DNA of 64,000 nt, from NCBI GenBank assembly GCA_001799675.1, contig MGTX01000024.1:1-64000 (forward strand), read 5' to 3'. Of this stretch, positions 52,787-60,869 are shown piece after piece (position 1 is the first letter of the stretch; every line of letters begins with the position of its first letter). This DNA comes from Elusimicrobia bacterium GWA2_66_18. GTDB taxonomy: Bacteria; Elusimicrobiota; Elusimicrobia; UBA1565; UBA9628. The notes under the pieces are model-generated. The model was not told where the DNA came from. It did not search any database and saw only the letters and a program-made list of their open reading frames with translations. Made by a program: the position numbers and the translations under genes.

Positions 52787-52876
52787 CGGAGAGGGAGGGA
52801 TTCGAACCCTCGGTACAGCTTTACGCCGTACAACGGTTTAGCAAACCGTCGGTTTCAGCCGCTCACCCACCTCTCC
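52787..52876 (-). tRNA. tRNA-Ser (anticodon GCU)
   Basis: On the minus strand the acceptor GGAGAGG (52870-52876) pairs with CCTCTCC (52788-52794), with a G discriminator. The anticodon loop TTTGCTAAA gives GCU for AGC/AGU serine codons. A long variable arm and the GGTTCGAATCC T-loop confirm a class II serine tRNA. No CCA is encoded. The 5' end faces the integrase gene of a mobile element 220 bases away. Confidence 0.96.
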
Positions 52877-53096
52877 AGAAAGTGAATTACAGTGGAAACT
52901 TAAGTACTTTTCTGCACCCCGTTCACGACACCTTAAAAGCGGGATGGTCTTGTGTGTCCACTTTGGAGGCACTTTGGCATCCAGAGCAACTTGGACATTA
53001 GAGTGCCGCCATGTCCAATCAGAACGTAAATTGAACAGGCCGATTGTATCATATCGATTGGGCTACGCCTAATTTCAGGACGCGGACGGCGGCGGG
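52877..53096. other. Junction region between tRNA-Ser and integrase (possible attachment region)
   Basis: These 220 bases have no gene. They carry two CACTTTGG copies 11 bases apart (52959-52966, 52970-52977) and a perfect 8-base inverted repeat (TTGGACAT at 52991-52998, ATGTCCAA at 53011-53018). Such sites near an integrase gene are typical of integrase arm or excisionase binding. The attachment core itself is not identified. Confidence 0.45.
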
Positions 53097-54155
53097 CTAC
53101 GACTTCTGCGCCAGCGGCGGTACGTAGAAGACTGACTCTTCCGAATCGAACGTTTCCGCGCGGCTCAGATAACTCTGTATCGACTTGGCGTCCGAGTGCC
53201 CGAGTTCGTACTGGAGTTGCCTAAAGCTCTTGACGATCATGGCCCTGTGCACGGCGAAGGTGCCTCGTAAGTCGTGCAGATGGATGTCGGGAAGCCCTGC
53301 AGCTTCTCTCGCCTTAATGAACTGGTGGTGAAGGTAGGAGTACGATAGCGGCGTTGAACTTGTCGGCTTGAGGTAGAAGATGAACCCGCTCCTCGGGTTC
53401 GCCTTGAGCTGGGGAAGCAGTCGGGCAAACCGCGGCCCCATCTCCGCGATGGTGAAGGCCCTCATCGCCTCGCGCATGGGCTTGCGCTGCTTCTCGGTCG
53501 GCAGCAGAAACTTTCCCGGCCGTAAGTCTTCCCGCCGGAAATCCAGAGCCTCCCCCACCCGTGCCCCGGTCAGGATCAAGAACTCAATGAACGGCTTAAT
53601 CGTAGGGTCGCAGTGAGACAGGAGCTTGTCGATCTCCGGGAGCTTAAGCCAGATGCCGCTTCGGTTCGCCGCCGGCAGCCCGCGGACCTTCGGTATTCGG
53701 TTCTCTCGGACGTAGCCCAGGGCGACGGCATAGTCCATCACGCGGCCTAATGCGCTTAAGCGCCGCTTGATCGTACTGTTCGCCAGGCCGTCGGCAAGCC
53801 AGGCCACCTTGGTCTCCTCCACGTCCTGCCGCGTGATCTCGTGGAGCAGCTTCTTGCCCAACGGTTTAAACGAGGCGCTGACGAGGTCAACCTCGGCATC
53901 GTAGGAACTTCGGTTCGGCAGGCGCGGCTTCGCAGCGCTGGGTAAATACTTCTGGTCTGTGAATTCAGTCAGAGACATCGGTGCGCCCTTCGCCGCCAAG
54001 TTGGAATCCTTGTCCGTGCCGCCGTTGAGGAAGGCCACGAGGGCCTCCATCGTCACCGTTCGACGGATGCGCACCTTCTGGTGGTGAACGTTAAACTCCA
54101 CGAGATTCCGGCTCACACGCTTGACGTTGAGCGGGTATCCCTCGGCCTTAGGCAT
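53097..54155 (-). CDS. Tyrosine recombinase (integrase) of the mobile element
   Basis: 352 residues from ATG 54155, sharing one base with the HTH gene stop (TAATG). The N-terminal half has an arm-binding and a SAM-like core-binding domain (about 60-150). Catalytic residues: R199 in TGARVGEAL, H294 and R297 in HLHDLRGTF, H320 in LGHSDAKS, and Y329 in IQSYLSR. It catalyses integration and excision; the neighbouring tRNA-Ser is the obvious target. All residues are present, so the gene looks active. Confidence 0.93.
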   Translation of the reverse strand: MPKAEGYPLNVKRVSRNLVEFNVHHQKVRIRRTVTMEALVAFLNGGTDKDSNLAAKGAPMSLTEFTDQKYLPSAAKPRLPNRSSYDAEVDLVSASFKPLGKKLLHEITRQDVEETKVAWLADGLANSTIKRRLSALGRVMDYAVALGYVRENRIPKVRGLPAANRSGIWLKLPEIDKLLSHCDPTIKPFIEFLILTGARVGEALDFRREDLRPGKFLLPTEKQRKPMREAMRAFTIAEMGPRFARLLPQLKANPRSGFIFYLKPTSSTPLSYSYLHHQFIKAREAAGLPDIHLHDLRGTFAVHRAMIVKSFRQLQYELGHSDAKSIQSYLSRAETFDSEESVFYVPPLAQKS

Positions 54156-54550
54156 TAGATTAGCCCCACCACCCGACGTTGCTTGCCCTTCTTGAGCGCG
54201 GGGGTGCATTGCCGGGCGATCATGGCACGGATATCCTCCACCGTGAAGAAGTATCGCTTCCCCACACGACGAGGCTTGAGACCCAACTGTTTCCACCGCC
54301 GTGACAGTGACCAGTATGATTGGTGCAGTAGCTTCGCCGCCGTGGCCATGGTGATGAAGCCGAGCCCCGTGGCGGCGGACGGCGGCGGGGCCGAGTCTTC
54401 CAATTCTACCGACGAAACGTGTCGCCCATCCTCGAAGGTTATTTTAAACTCCTGACGCCCCGACCTCATGCCCGATAAGGCTGGCACGTAGCCCTGCCAA
54501 CCATCAATGATATACGTGCCAGCCTTGTCGGCCCGTCCCTTTGGCTCCAT
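54155..54550 (-). CDS. Excisionase-like HTH protein
   Basis: 131 residues. The C-terminal half (about 66-115: MATAAKLLHQSYWSLSRRWK, then KPRRVGKRYFFTVEDIRAMI) is a MerR/HTH_17-like winged helix as in excisionases (Xis/RDF). The N-terminal half is small and beta-rich (FKITFEDGRHVSSVEL) and has no known match. Its stop overlaps the integrase start, so the two proteins are probably made together, as expected for recombination directionality. Confidence 0.65.
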   Translation of the reverse strand: MEPKGRADKAGTYIIDGWQGYVPALSGMRSGRQEFKITFEDGRHVSSVELEDSAPPPSAATGLGFITMATAAKLLHQSYWSLSRRWKQLGLKPRRVGKRYFFTVEDIRAMIARQCTPALKKGKQRRVVGLI

Positions 54551-54571
54551 AGGCGTTCCGAGATTCTCGGC

Positions 54572-54793
54572 CTATGCCAGCCTGCCGCCGTTGAGGTTAT
54601 AGACTTCAACCTTAAGAGGCCCAGAGCGGCTTTGTCGGAACCGTGCTTCTACGAGGACCCTTAATTTTATCCGGACAGGGCATCTAGTATTTGTGCAAAT
54701 GCACAATCGTTGATTGGCCCCAAGCTCGCGGACTTTGATTGGCTCGCAGCATTCATCGCACATCGCTTCAACTCGCAACTTAGTTTTCTTCAT
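54572..54793 (-). CDS. Small zinc-ribbon protein
   Basis: 73 residues. Cysteines are arranged as MCDECCEP and LCICTNTRCP, a ribbon pattern that recalls phage Ogr/Delta transcription activators. A basic stretch follows. It lies between the clamp and HTH genes in the element operon. A regulatory or DNA-binding role is possible; the family is not certain. Confidence 0.5.
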   Translation of the reverse strand: MKKTKLRVEAMCDECCEPIKVRELGANQRLCICTNTRCPVRIKLRVLVEARFRQSRSGPLKVEVYNLNGGRLA

Positions 54794-54827
54794 ACATTTC
54801 TCCTATCAAGTGAGACTTGATACATCC

Positions 54828-56135
54828 CTAACGGATCATGTTCAACACGTACAGGGTGCGGTCGTGCTCATTGAGACGGCAGAAAGTCATGCCCCTGAAT
54901 GTGCCCGTTCCGAAGTCGATTATGTTCCCGTCGAGAGCGTCGATGACGCCCCTGAGGGCTTTGGAGTCGATCTTCATGGAGAACGCCGGGTCCGGGGTCA
55001 GCCAGGTGACCTGCACAGTCCCCTCGGAGATCTTCCGCAGCCCCTTCATGGCCACGAACTGCAGGTCGTCGCCGCCGCGGGCGATGGTGATAGAAGTCAG
55101 GTCCTCCCCAAAGAGCTCTGCGCGCGTAAGGGCCCCAACAAACGACCACCGGTCCGCCAGGAACGTGGGCGTGTAGACTTCCAACGCCTTGAGCACGACG
55201 TCGAGCTTGACGAAGTCGGGCATCTGCCCGAACACGGCCACGTCCTCTCCGACGGTCACCTCGACTTGGTTGGAGTTAATACGAAGTTGCACTGAATCCG
55301 CGTAACCTTCGGTCAACAGCTTCTTGAGAGGCAGAACCATCGGCGCCGGAACGGTGAAAGTTGCTGAGCCAGTCCCTTGCTTGTATACGGCGATACATTG
55401 GGCATCCGTTGACTGGACCGAGTCCGGCCCGAACCCGACGCCGTACATGTTCGCGGCGGCGGGGGCGCTGGACATGGCGGCGGCGGCGACCTGCAGCCCC
55501 TTGAGGAAGTCATATGTCTTGAATTCCACAGGTTTGAAGTTCGGGTCGGTCGGGACCTTAAACTCATCCCCGAGACGGTGATCCTCAACGGCATGGAGGT
55601 ACCATTGGGAGGTGCCAGTTTTCATGGTGCAGATGTAGGTGGAGGTGTTGAGCGAGAAACTGACGAGGGAGTCGCAGAGCTTCAGGCTGTCGAGGACTTC
55701 CTCCCCGACAAGAACGATGACACCGGGGGCGGGGCACCTCTCGTAGAGCCGGACCTTCACGTCCACCGTTATCGCGCCGTTGGAGGCTCTGAGGGTCGCC
55801 TCCCCCTCACCGAGGGTAATACGCAGATACCGAAGGGATGGGTTGGTCGCTTTATCCGGCCAAACAGGCTTCAGCTTTGAAAGGCCTTTCTGGAGGTCCC
55901 TCTTTCCGAAGACACACTTGATCTCCACGGCAGGCATATTCACGGCGACCGCATTCTCGGGAGACGGCATCTCGACAAGCGGCTGCACGGCGGCGGCGGC
56001 GGCAACCACGGCAATGCGCTGCTCGGCAATCCTCTCGCCAAACTCCTCGATGACACCCTGTTCCACGACCTGGAGCTCCATGGCCTCTTGGGCTGTTTCC
56101 TGCTCGACATCCACCTTCTCAACGACGGTTTCCAT
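54828..56135 (-). CDS. DnaN-like DNA polymerase sliding clamp on the mobile element
   Basis: 435 residues. AGGAGG precedes the ATG. About 70 extra N-terminal residues (Glu/Gln/Val-rich) come before a three-domain beta-clamp pattern. Typical parts: LRITLGEGEATLRASNGAI, VIVLVGEEVLDSLK, FTVPAPMVLPLKKLL, VTVGEDVAVFGQMPDFVK, and the final LYVLNMIR, close to the usual YVxMPMR end. The clamp rings DNA and gives processivity to polymerases. Finding it right after a rolling-circle Rep gene is unusual. Divergence from a chromosomal DnaN is clear, so it is not a recent copy. Confidence 0.75.
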   Translation of the reverse strand: METVVEKVDVEQETAQEAMELQVVEQGVIEEFGERIAEQRIAVVAAAAAVQPLVEMPSPENAVAVNMPAVEIKCVFGKRDLQKGLSKLKPVWPDKATNPSLRYLRITLGEGEATLRASNGAITVDVKVRLYERCPAPGVIVLVGEEVLDSLKLCDSLVSFSLNTSTYICTMKTGTSQWYLHAVEDHRLGDEFKVPTDPNFKPVEFKTYDFLKGLQVAAAAMSSAPAAANMYGVGFGPDSVQSTDAQCIAVYKQGTGSATFTVPAPMVLPLKKLLTEGYADSVQLRINSNQVEVTVGEDVAVFGQMPDFVKLDVVLKALEVYTPTFLADRWSFVGALTRAELFGEDLTSITIARGGDDLQFVAMKGLRKISEGTVQVTWLTPDPAFSMKIDSKALRGVIDALDGNIIDFGTGTFRGMTFCRLNEHDRTLYVLNMIR

Positions 56136-56164
56136 AGTACGGCCTCCTGCCCTCTAAGGGGCGT

Positions 56165-57043
56165 TTATTTCCAATGGCGAGCGTGTCCGCACGTCTCGCC
56201 GAACCCGATCTGAGATTTGTCCCGGCACACGGAGCAGAGCCCGTGGCGGCGAGTGACGATGCCGAAGGCTTGGAAGAGCGGAGCGCCGCCGAGCGAGCTG
56301 TAAACTTCCGAGACGGCCCTGGGCTCCAAGGAGCTGCACGGCCCCTTGAGCATATAGAGGAAGGTTCGTTTGATCTCGTCCTTGGGGACGGTGCGGAGGT
56401 CCACGACGTAGGCCGACGTGTAGCCCTTCCAGCTCCGCGAGAGCCACGACGAGGTGAGCCCGTCGGCGTCAATCAGGGCGTGGAGGTGCGGGTGGAACAG
56501 GTCACGCTTGCGCGAGTAGGAGAACTCCAAGCAGTAGAAGCCCCCGGCGCAGCGCTCTTGGAAGTGCTGCAGTCGGCGCATCCGCCGGAAGTTGGCGGCG
56601 AGGTCGCTGCGGACGCCAGCGAGATGACGGCGACCGCGTAGCGTGAGGGTCAGGAATTGGGGATGGATAATGCTGGCCGCCGCGACGCCCCAGCGGTCGT
56701 CCAGGCGGCGCTTACGTTGGTGGGAGCAGAAGAAGCACAGCGGTTGATGGCAGGAGAAGATGAAGGGCGTGCCGTTCAGGTGCTTGCAGGTGGTCCGGCA
56801 GAAGTCCACGCGGTCGGCCTGCTCGTGGCGCCCGAGGCGCCGAAGCGTGCGGGCCAGCCGCTTGTTCTCCCGCCCGCCCTTATCAAGCCATGCCTGGTAT
56901 GAAGGAGATATATCCGAAGCCGTAATGTCGTATGGATGACGGCTTATGTTATGGACTGTTCTCGATGGGGACAACCAATGTGCTTGGGGGTCGTCATTTG
57001 ATAAAATCTCCTCGAACGGAGTCGGAAGTGTCAGGGCATTCAT
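56165..57043 (-). CDS. Rolling-circle replication initiator (Rep_1-type HUH protein)
   Basis: 292 residues. A zinc-like Cys cluster (C82, C86, C98, C103, C106; PLCFFCSHQRKRRLDDRW) is followed by motif 1 FLTLTLRG (130-137), the HUH motif HPHLH (184-188), and the catalytic Tyr region LYMLKG (Y230, K233). This order and the RxxRxxxxxW stretch match pUB110/pC194-type Rep proteins that nick the plus origin. A late CSVCRDKSQIGFGETCGHARH adds another possible zinc site. It heads the Rep-clamp-ribbon-HTH-integrase cluster. TACACT lies eight bases before the ATG. Confidence 0.85.
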   Translation of the reverse strand: MNALTLPTPFEEILSNDDPQAHWLSPSRTVHNISRHPYDITASDISPSYQAWLDKGGRENKRLARTLRRLGRHEQADRVDFCRTTCKHLNGTPFIFSCHQPLCFFCSHQRKRRLDDRWGVAAASIIHPQFLTLTLRGRRHLAGVRSDLAANFRRMRRLQHFQERCAGGFYCLEFSYSRKRDLFHPHLHALIDADGLTSSWLSRSWKGYTSAYVVDLRTVPKDEIKRTFLYMLKGPCSSLEPRAVSEVYSSLGGAPLFQAFGIVTRRHGLCSVCRDKSQIGFGETCGHARHWK

Positions 57044-57051
57044 TGCTCTAC

Positions 57052-57057
57052 AGTGTA
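57052..57057 (-). promoter_or_regulatory. -10 box of the Rep-clamp-integrase operon
   Basis: TACACT on the minus strand, eight bases before ATG 57043, the same spacing as at the small protein before clpS. Confidence 0.4.
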
Positions 57058-57106
57058 GCGGCAGAGCGCACCCAGCACCCGATCCAATAACCTAAATAAC
57101 CTGAAT

Positions 57107-57841
57107 TTGAGACCCCCAGTTATCGACCGCCCCAGTTGGAGTGAATTCTCGTCATCCGGCGAAGTCCCGAGGCTTCACGCGGAGTTCGCGACGTTGAAGT
57201 GCGACACGAATCTGCTTCGCGCTCTCTGGGACCGCTATGAGGCTCCCCCCTCGAAGAAAACGCGGTTGTTCTGGAAACGAATGGCGACTCAGATCCGCGA
57301 CTTCGAAGGACTACGAGACTCACTTGTCGAACACGAGGACTGTGGCTGGGCGGACCTCGACAGATGTATCGACGATCTCCGATGTGCGGTCGAGGTCGGC
57401 ATTGCTTTCGATGGGCAGCAGGCGCATCGTCCATCGAACTGGGTTCGGAACTACTGGGCAGGTGCCCTCGTGCCGTATCTAGCGCTTAAAACTAGACAGC
57501 CCAACTGGAAGTGGCTGGCGGAATGGTTAAGCGTTGTCGAGGGTAAGAAGCTAGAACCCGCCCAATTACGGCATTGGGCCAGTCGGATTCGAAGCGAAGC
57601 ACCTGCTAGTCTCCCAAAGCGAGGAAAGCGGTCCATACTGAATAAGAGGATCTCGCTGTTGTTCGAGAGCGGCAAACGCGATCTCTTGGCCTTAAGCTAT
57701 GGAGCGTTGAACGTCGTAACGTGGCTTAGACGACGCAAAGGTAGCACCAAGGCGCCAGATCGCTATCTTGCAAAGGCATATCGGTGCTGGCCGTCCTTTA
57801 AGAAAGTGTTCCCACACATTTCTTACCTTCGCCGGTCCTAG
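57107..57841 (+). CDS. Unknown protein divergent from rep
   Basis: 244 residues from TTG 57107. Rich in Trp and Arg (WKWLAEWLSVVEGKKLEPAQ, RYLAKAYRCWPSFKKVF) with no recognised motif, signal or membrane segment. The short repeat ATAACCTAAATAACCT lies just upstream (57086-57101). No link to a known family can be made; position next to rep hints at a replication or maintenance role only. Confidence 0.5.
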   Translation: MRPPVIDRPSWSEFSSSGEVPRLHAEFATLKCDTNLLRALWDRYEAPPSKKTRLFWKRMATQIRDFEGLRDSLVEHEDCGWADLDRCIDDLRCAVEVGIAFDGQQAHRPSNWVRNYWAGALVPYLALKTRQPNWKWLAEWLSVVEGKKLEPAQLRHWASRIRSEAPASLPKRGKRSILNKRISLLFESGKRDLLALSYGALNVVTWLRRRKGSTKAPDRYLAKAYRCWPSFKKVFPHISYLRRS

Positions 57842-57950
57842 TAGACCTTCGAGAAGCACTCCGTTGTAGCTATACCGTTTGACGGTACCCCCTGGTTAGA
57901 ACTTCTCCGTCTTGATGGGATTGGATTCGAAACGAGAGATGGCTTATTGC

Positions 57951-58601
57951 TTATCCCAAAAAGCCGCCAAGGTCCCACTCGATTGGGGGTAAGCCAGTTC
58001 CGCTTCCCGCGGAAGACTTGTCGATGATGGACTTCCGGTGTGCAGCACCAACAAGGAAGATGCCACGTGCCACAGCGTTACGAGCGGAGTAGAGCGCGAT
58101 GTTCCGCATCATCTCTCGGTCGCGGCGCTCATTCGTTTGGCTCCAGAGATCGTAGAGCTCGCGCAGTCGACGGTCGCCGGTCCATTCAATCGTAGCCAGC
58201 AACTCATGATAGATGTCTGCCCACGCCTGGATACACCTATCGCTGTTGAGATAGGGAAAGCCACCTGCCCGGGTTTCAACGCTGTGGCGATCTACCAAGC
58301 GACGGTAATCGGGACTCGTCCGCTCGACGGCACGGAACATATCCTTCGTATCATCGAAGAACTTCTGTTCAGGTTTGGCGAGGTCAACAGGTTCAACATC
58401 GACGTGATGGCTCGCGAGATAGCGCGCAACGGTGATGGACTCGAGGGAGCCGTGGGAACCGTCCTTGTAGCGGTCAACATGAGAGGCGGGAATCTCTGCG
58501 AAAATGACGTCCGGTTGAGAGCGCTCATGAATTGCCTGCAGCGCCCCAACATTAGCAAGTCCGCTCTCTGCGTGAACTGTCCCGACCAACGATACACGCA
58601 T
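57951..58601 (-). CDS. TraB/GumN (TIKI)-like protein
   Basis: 216 residues. N-terminal VSLVGTVHAESGLANVGAL carries the GTxH motif, DVIFAEIPASH a conserved Glu, and FLVGAAHRKSIID the second GxxH motif near residue 185, preceded by RDREMMRNIALYS. These are the marks of the TraB/PrgY/GumN/TIKI fold, metal-dependent peptidases or pheromone-shutdown proteins. No signal peptide, so it is cytosolic here. Last of three overlapping genes (59661 to 57951). Confidence 0.65.
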   Translation of the reverse strand: MRVSLVGTVHAESGLANVGALQAIHERSQPDVIFAEIPASHVDRYKDGSHGSLESITVARYLASHHVDVEPVDLAKPEQKFFDDTKDMFRAVERTSPDYRRLVDRHSVETRAGGFPYLNSDRCIQAWADIYHELLATIEWTGDRRLRELYDLWSQTNERRDREMMRNIALYSARNAVARGIFLVGAAHRKSIIDKSSAGSGTGLPPIEWDLGGFLG

Positions 58602-59299
58602 TAGTCGCCGGCCTGCAATGAGGTATGAAAAGGATGCTGTCCTCCCTCGGTAGCCGCCCGGGCGGCGAACTTCGACCGCTTAGCGCCTTCAACTGTTTTT
58701 ACGTGACCCCATGAGTACACCATCTGGAGGACGGCTTTAGTCGCCTCGTCGAATGCCTGTGCTGCGGCGAGACGCTCATCCGACTTCCAGCGGCGACCAC
58801 CGCGAGGCCCAACAACCACTCGCACCGCTCCATCGTTGGTCAAGTCTTCAACCGTACTCATGATTGCCGACCGCGAGAAGTGCACGAAGCCAGACGTTGT
58901 GGTGTAGACCTGCGGGAGCCACGGGTAAATCCTTCCGACACGAGTAGTGAGTTCCTTATCCGTTAGGGGCTTCCCATCGGGAGCTTTGAGCTGGGATAGC
59001 GGGCGATCCTCCAAAAACGCTTTGAGCGCGTCACTCCCGCTCGGGAAGAGCCCGGCCGCGTATATCCGAAGAACGTTGTCCAACTGCATGCGCAGAAGAG
59101 GACCGGCGCACAGATAATTTCCGGAGCGAAGCATGCTCAGGAAACCCTGGAGCAGCATGAGCGACCGCTTGATGACTCCAACAGCAATCAGGTCCAGCGG
59201 GAAGATGTTCCCACCGTCGGCGCGGAGCACGGCCACAATGAGCTTCTGGTGCTCTTTCTCGCGACCCTTAATCTGGCGAGCGACGGTCTGCCAGTTCAC
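58601..59299 (-). CDS. Unknown helical protein in the TraB-like operon
   Basis: 232 residues. Helices dominate the N-terminal half (RSLMLLQGFLSMLRSGNYLC, GPLLRMQLDNVLRIYAAGLF). A central YTTTSGFVHFSRSA gives a His in a conserved-looking setting. It recalls HEPN-like or similar small cargo proteins but no family is assigned. Its stop shares one base with the TraB-like start and its start overlaps the gene before by 4 bases. Confidence 0.55.
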   Translation of the reverse strand: MNWQTVARQIKGREKEHQKLIVAVLRADGGNIFPLDLIAVGVIKRSLMLLQGFLSMLRSGNYLCAGPLLRMQLDNVLRIYAAGLFPSGSDALKAFLEDRPLSQLKAPDGKPLTDKELTTRVGRIYPWLPQVYTTTSGFVHFSRSAIMSTVEDLTNDGAVRVVVGPRGGRRWKSDERLAAAQAFDEATKAVLQMVYSWGHVKTVEGAKRSKFAARAATEGGQHPFHTSLQAGD

Positions 59300-59661
59300 T
59301 GCTTCTCCGCCCTAATCGGTCCGGGCTCCAGGTCGGTGACGACGGATTCTCCGACGGCTTCGAACCACTCGTGGAACAGGGCAAGGGTGCGCGGCTTCGG
59401 CCACAGGTCTTCATCCGTATACCAGGCCGAAAGCTCCAGTTCGAAGATCTCCTCGAAGTAATTCTCCAGCGGAGCGGTCTCATCCTCTTCCTTGGGGTCC
59501 TCGCCGAGCAGGTAGACCGAGACCCGCTTGTGGAGGTCCTTGGCGTGCTCCGGGGCCTCGGCATCCACGCTTGCGGCCCAGTCGAGGTATGGCTGGCGAG
59601 GTCGGACGACGAGTGCGGCTCGGTTAATAGATCGGGGCATATGCTTGAGGCTCTTGGCCAT
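59296..59661 (-). CDS. Unknown acidic protein, first of the TraB-like operon
   Basis: 121 residues from ATG 59661 (ATG 59667 is possible). Hallmarks are SINRAALVVRPRQPYLDWA near the start and an acidic middle (LLGEDPKEEDETAPLENYFE). No known domain. TATAGA lies six bases before ATG 59661, so the mRNA is probably leaderless. Overlaps the next gene by 4 bases. Confidence 0.55.
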   Translation of the reverse strand: MAKSLKHMPRSINRAALVVRPRQPYLDWAASVDAEAPEHAKDLHKRVSVYLLGEDPKEEDETAPLENYFEEIFELELSAWYTDEDLWPKPRTLALFHEWFEAVGESVVTDLEPGPIRAEKQ

Positions 59662-59667
59662 GAGCAT

Positions 59668-59919
59668 TCTATAACTTGCGGGACGTCGTGGCTCTTCGAG
59701 AGCCTTCGTGTCGGGACGGGAGACGGCCAGGCGAGAGTCTGGATTGGGCCAGGGAGTACCGGCTTCACGGAATAACTGGATTACCCGCGCGAGGGCGTGA
59801 ACACCGCTCTTCCGCCTAATTCGAGAGAGTTCCCCTGTCCGATGGATCTCGAGTAAGGAGACCTATAATTACAGGGCAGCAGAGGAGCAGGTAGCGGCCC
59901 GGGCTAACTCGGGGAGCAG
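59668..59919. other. Gene-poor stretch in the mobile element
   Basis: 252 bases with no convincing gene. TATAGA at 59668-59673 (minus) is the -10 of the TraB-like operon. The remaining DNA shows no strong repeat, RNA or terminator. Confidence 0.4.
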
Positions 59920-60219
59920 CTAATACTCGTCCGGCAGGAGGAAGGTGACAACGCTGCCGCCGCCGCATCCGCAGCCGCAGTCCTTTGGATGATCGTCACG
60001 GATTGCGTAGAACCGGAACGGCGCTCGGATCTTGAGGGTACGGCCTTCATCCTCCGGGAGGTAGCGGCCAGCAGGGACGTCAGGATCGCCTACGATCCAG
60101 GTAGGTCCGCCCTTGGAGAGCGTACTGAGGGCCATGGAGGCCGGTGAGAAGAGGGCGTCGGAAACGAAGCCGTGCTGCTTCAAGGCACCGATGTAGCCCG
60201 GCGTAGCGAAGGTCTTCAT
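59920..60219 (-). CDS. Small unknown protein with a Cys/Gly motif
   Basis: 99 residues. The opening FATPGYIGALKQHGFVSDAL is helical; near the end KDCGCGCGGGSVVTFLLP has three cysteines that might bind metal. No family assigned. TATATC lies six bases before the ATG (60226-60231), the same spacing as at many other genes here. Confidence 0.5.
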   Translation of the reverse strand: MKTFATPGYIGALKQHGFVSDALFSPASMALSTLSKGGPTWIVGDPDVPAGRYLPEDEGRTLKIRAPFRFYAIRDDHPKDCGCGCGGGSVVTFLLPDEY

Positions 60220-60267
60220 GACCTTGATATACGCGGATGAAGGGAAGAACCGTTGGAGCGAGAGCGT

Positions 60268-60825
60268 CTATCTAATGAACTTCCCACCCATGCGGTCGAA
60301 GAAGATTGCGGAGGATGGCGTGCCCTTGGGAGCTAGCCTTTGCTCGCGCATGTGCCGGAGAGTGAGTGCGACGTGGCCCCGGTCCCCCTGTAGCATTCCG
60401 GAAAGTAACTGCTCGACCTTCTTGCTCTTGTAGCCCCTGACTGCGTGCTGCCATAATCCTGCGCCCGCTGCCCTGCGAACGAATGGACAGCGATGCTCCA
60501 ACGCGACCACGAGCACTTGCCGAGCTGCTCGGCCCATGCGGCCGAGAGCCCACGCCACCAACTCGACGACGGCCTCTTGGGGAGTATCCAGCGCTTGGGC
60601 GAGGTATGGCAGGACAACTTCAGCGGAGATGAGCGACAGCCCCCACGCCGCGCGGGTGGCCACATAACGGTTCTGACTCTTGAGGGCGGCGAGCAGCGCG
60701 AGCACGGCCTCGATGGACTTGGTCCTACCCAAGACTTCGGCGGCCCGCTCTCGTATTGGGAGGTCTTTGGAGTACAGGTGCTCGCGGACTGCCTGAACAT
60801 CCGGCATGACGTTGTGGTTGCCCAT
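60268..60825 (-). CDS. HEAT-repeat protein
   Basis: 185 residues from ATG 60825; a GTG one codon upstream is possible, but TATAGC (60832-60837) lies exactly six bases from the ATG. Repeats such as PIRERAAEVLGRTKSIEAVL and AVVELVAWALGRMGRAARQV form HEAT/PBS-lyase-like helices. Likely a protein-binding scaffold. Cargo of the element. Confidence 0.7.
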   Translation of the reverse strand: MGNHNVMPDVQAVREHLYSKDLPIRERAAEVLGRTKSIEAVLALLAALKSQNRYVATRAAWGLSLISAEVVLPYLAQALDTPQEAVVELVAWALGRMGRAARQVLVVALEHRCPFVRRAAGAGLWQHAVRGYKSKKVEQLLSGMLQGDRGHVALTLRHMREQRLAPKGTPSSAIFFDRMGGKFIR

Positions 60826-60869
60826 CACTCAGCTATACGTCCGCCGGCCGAGCAACAGCGCTGGAGTAG

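Noticed and set aside
54828-56135. The host chromosomal dnaN
   Set aside because: It sits inside an element operon, carries a 70-residue extension and a divergent C-terminus, and lacks dnaA, recF or gyrB neighbours.
57873-57887. Hairpin TACCGT/ACGGTA after the unknown gene as terminator
   Set aside because: Six pairs only and followed by C residues rather than a T run.
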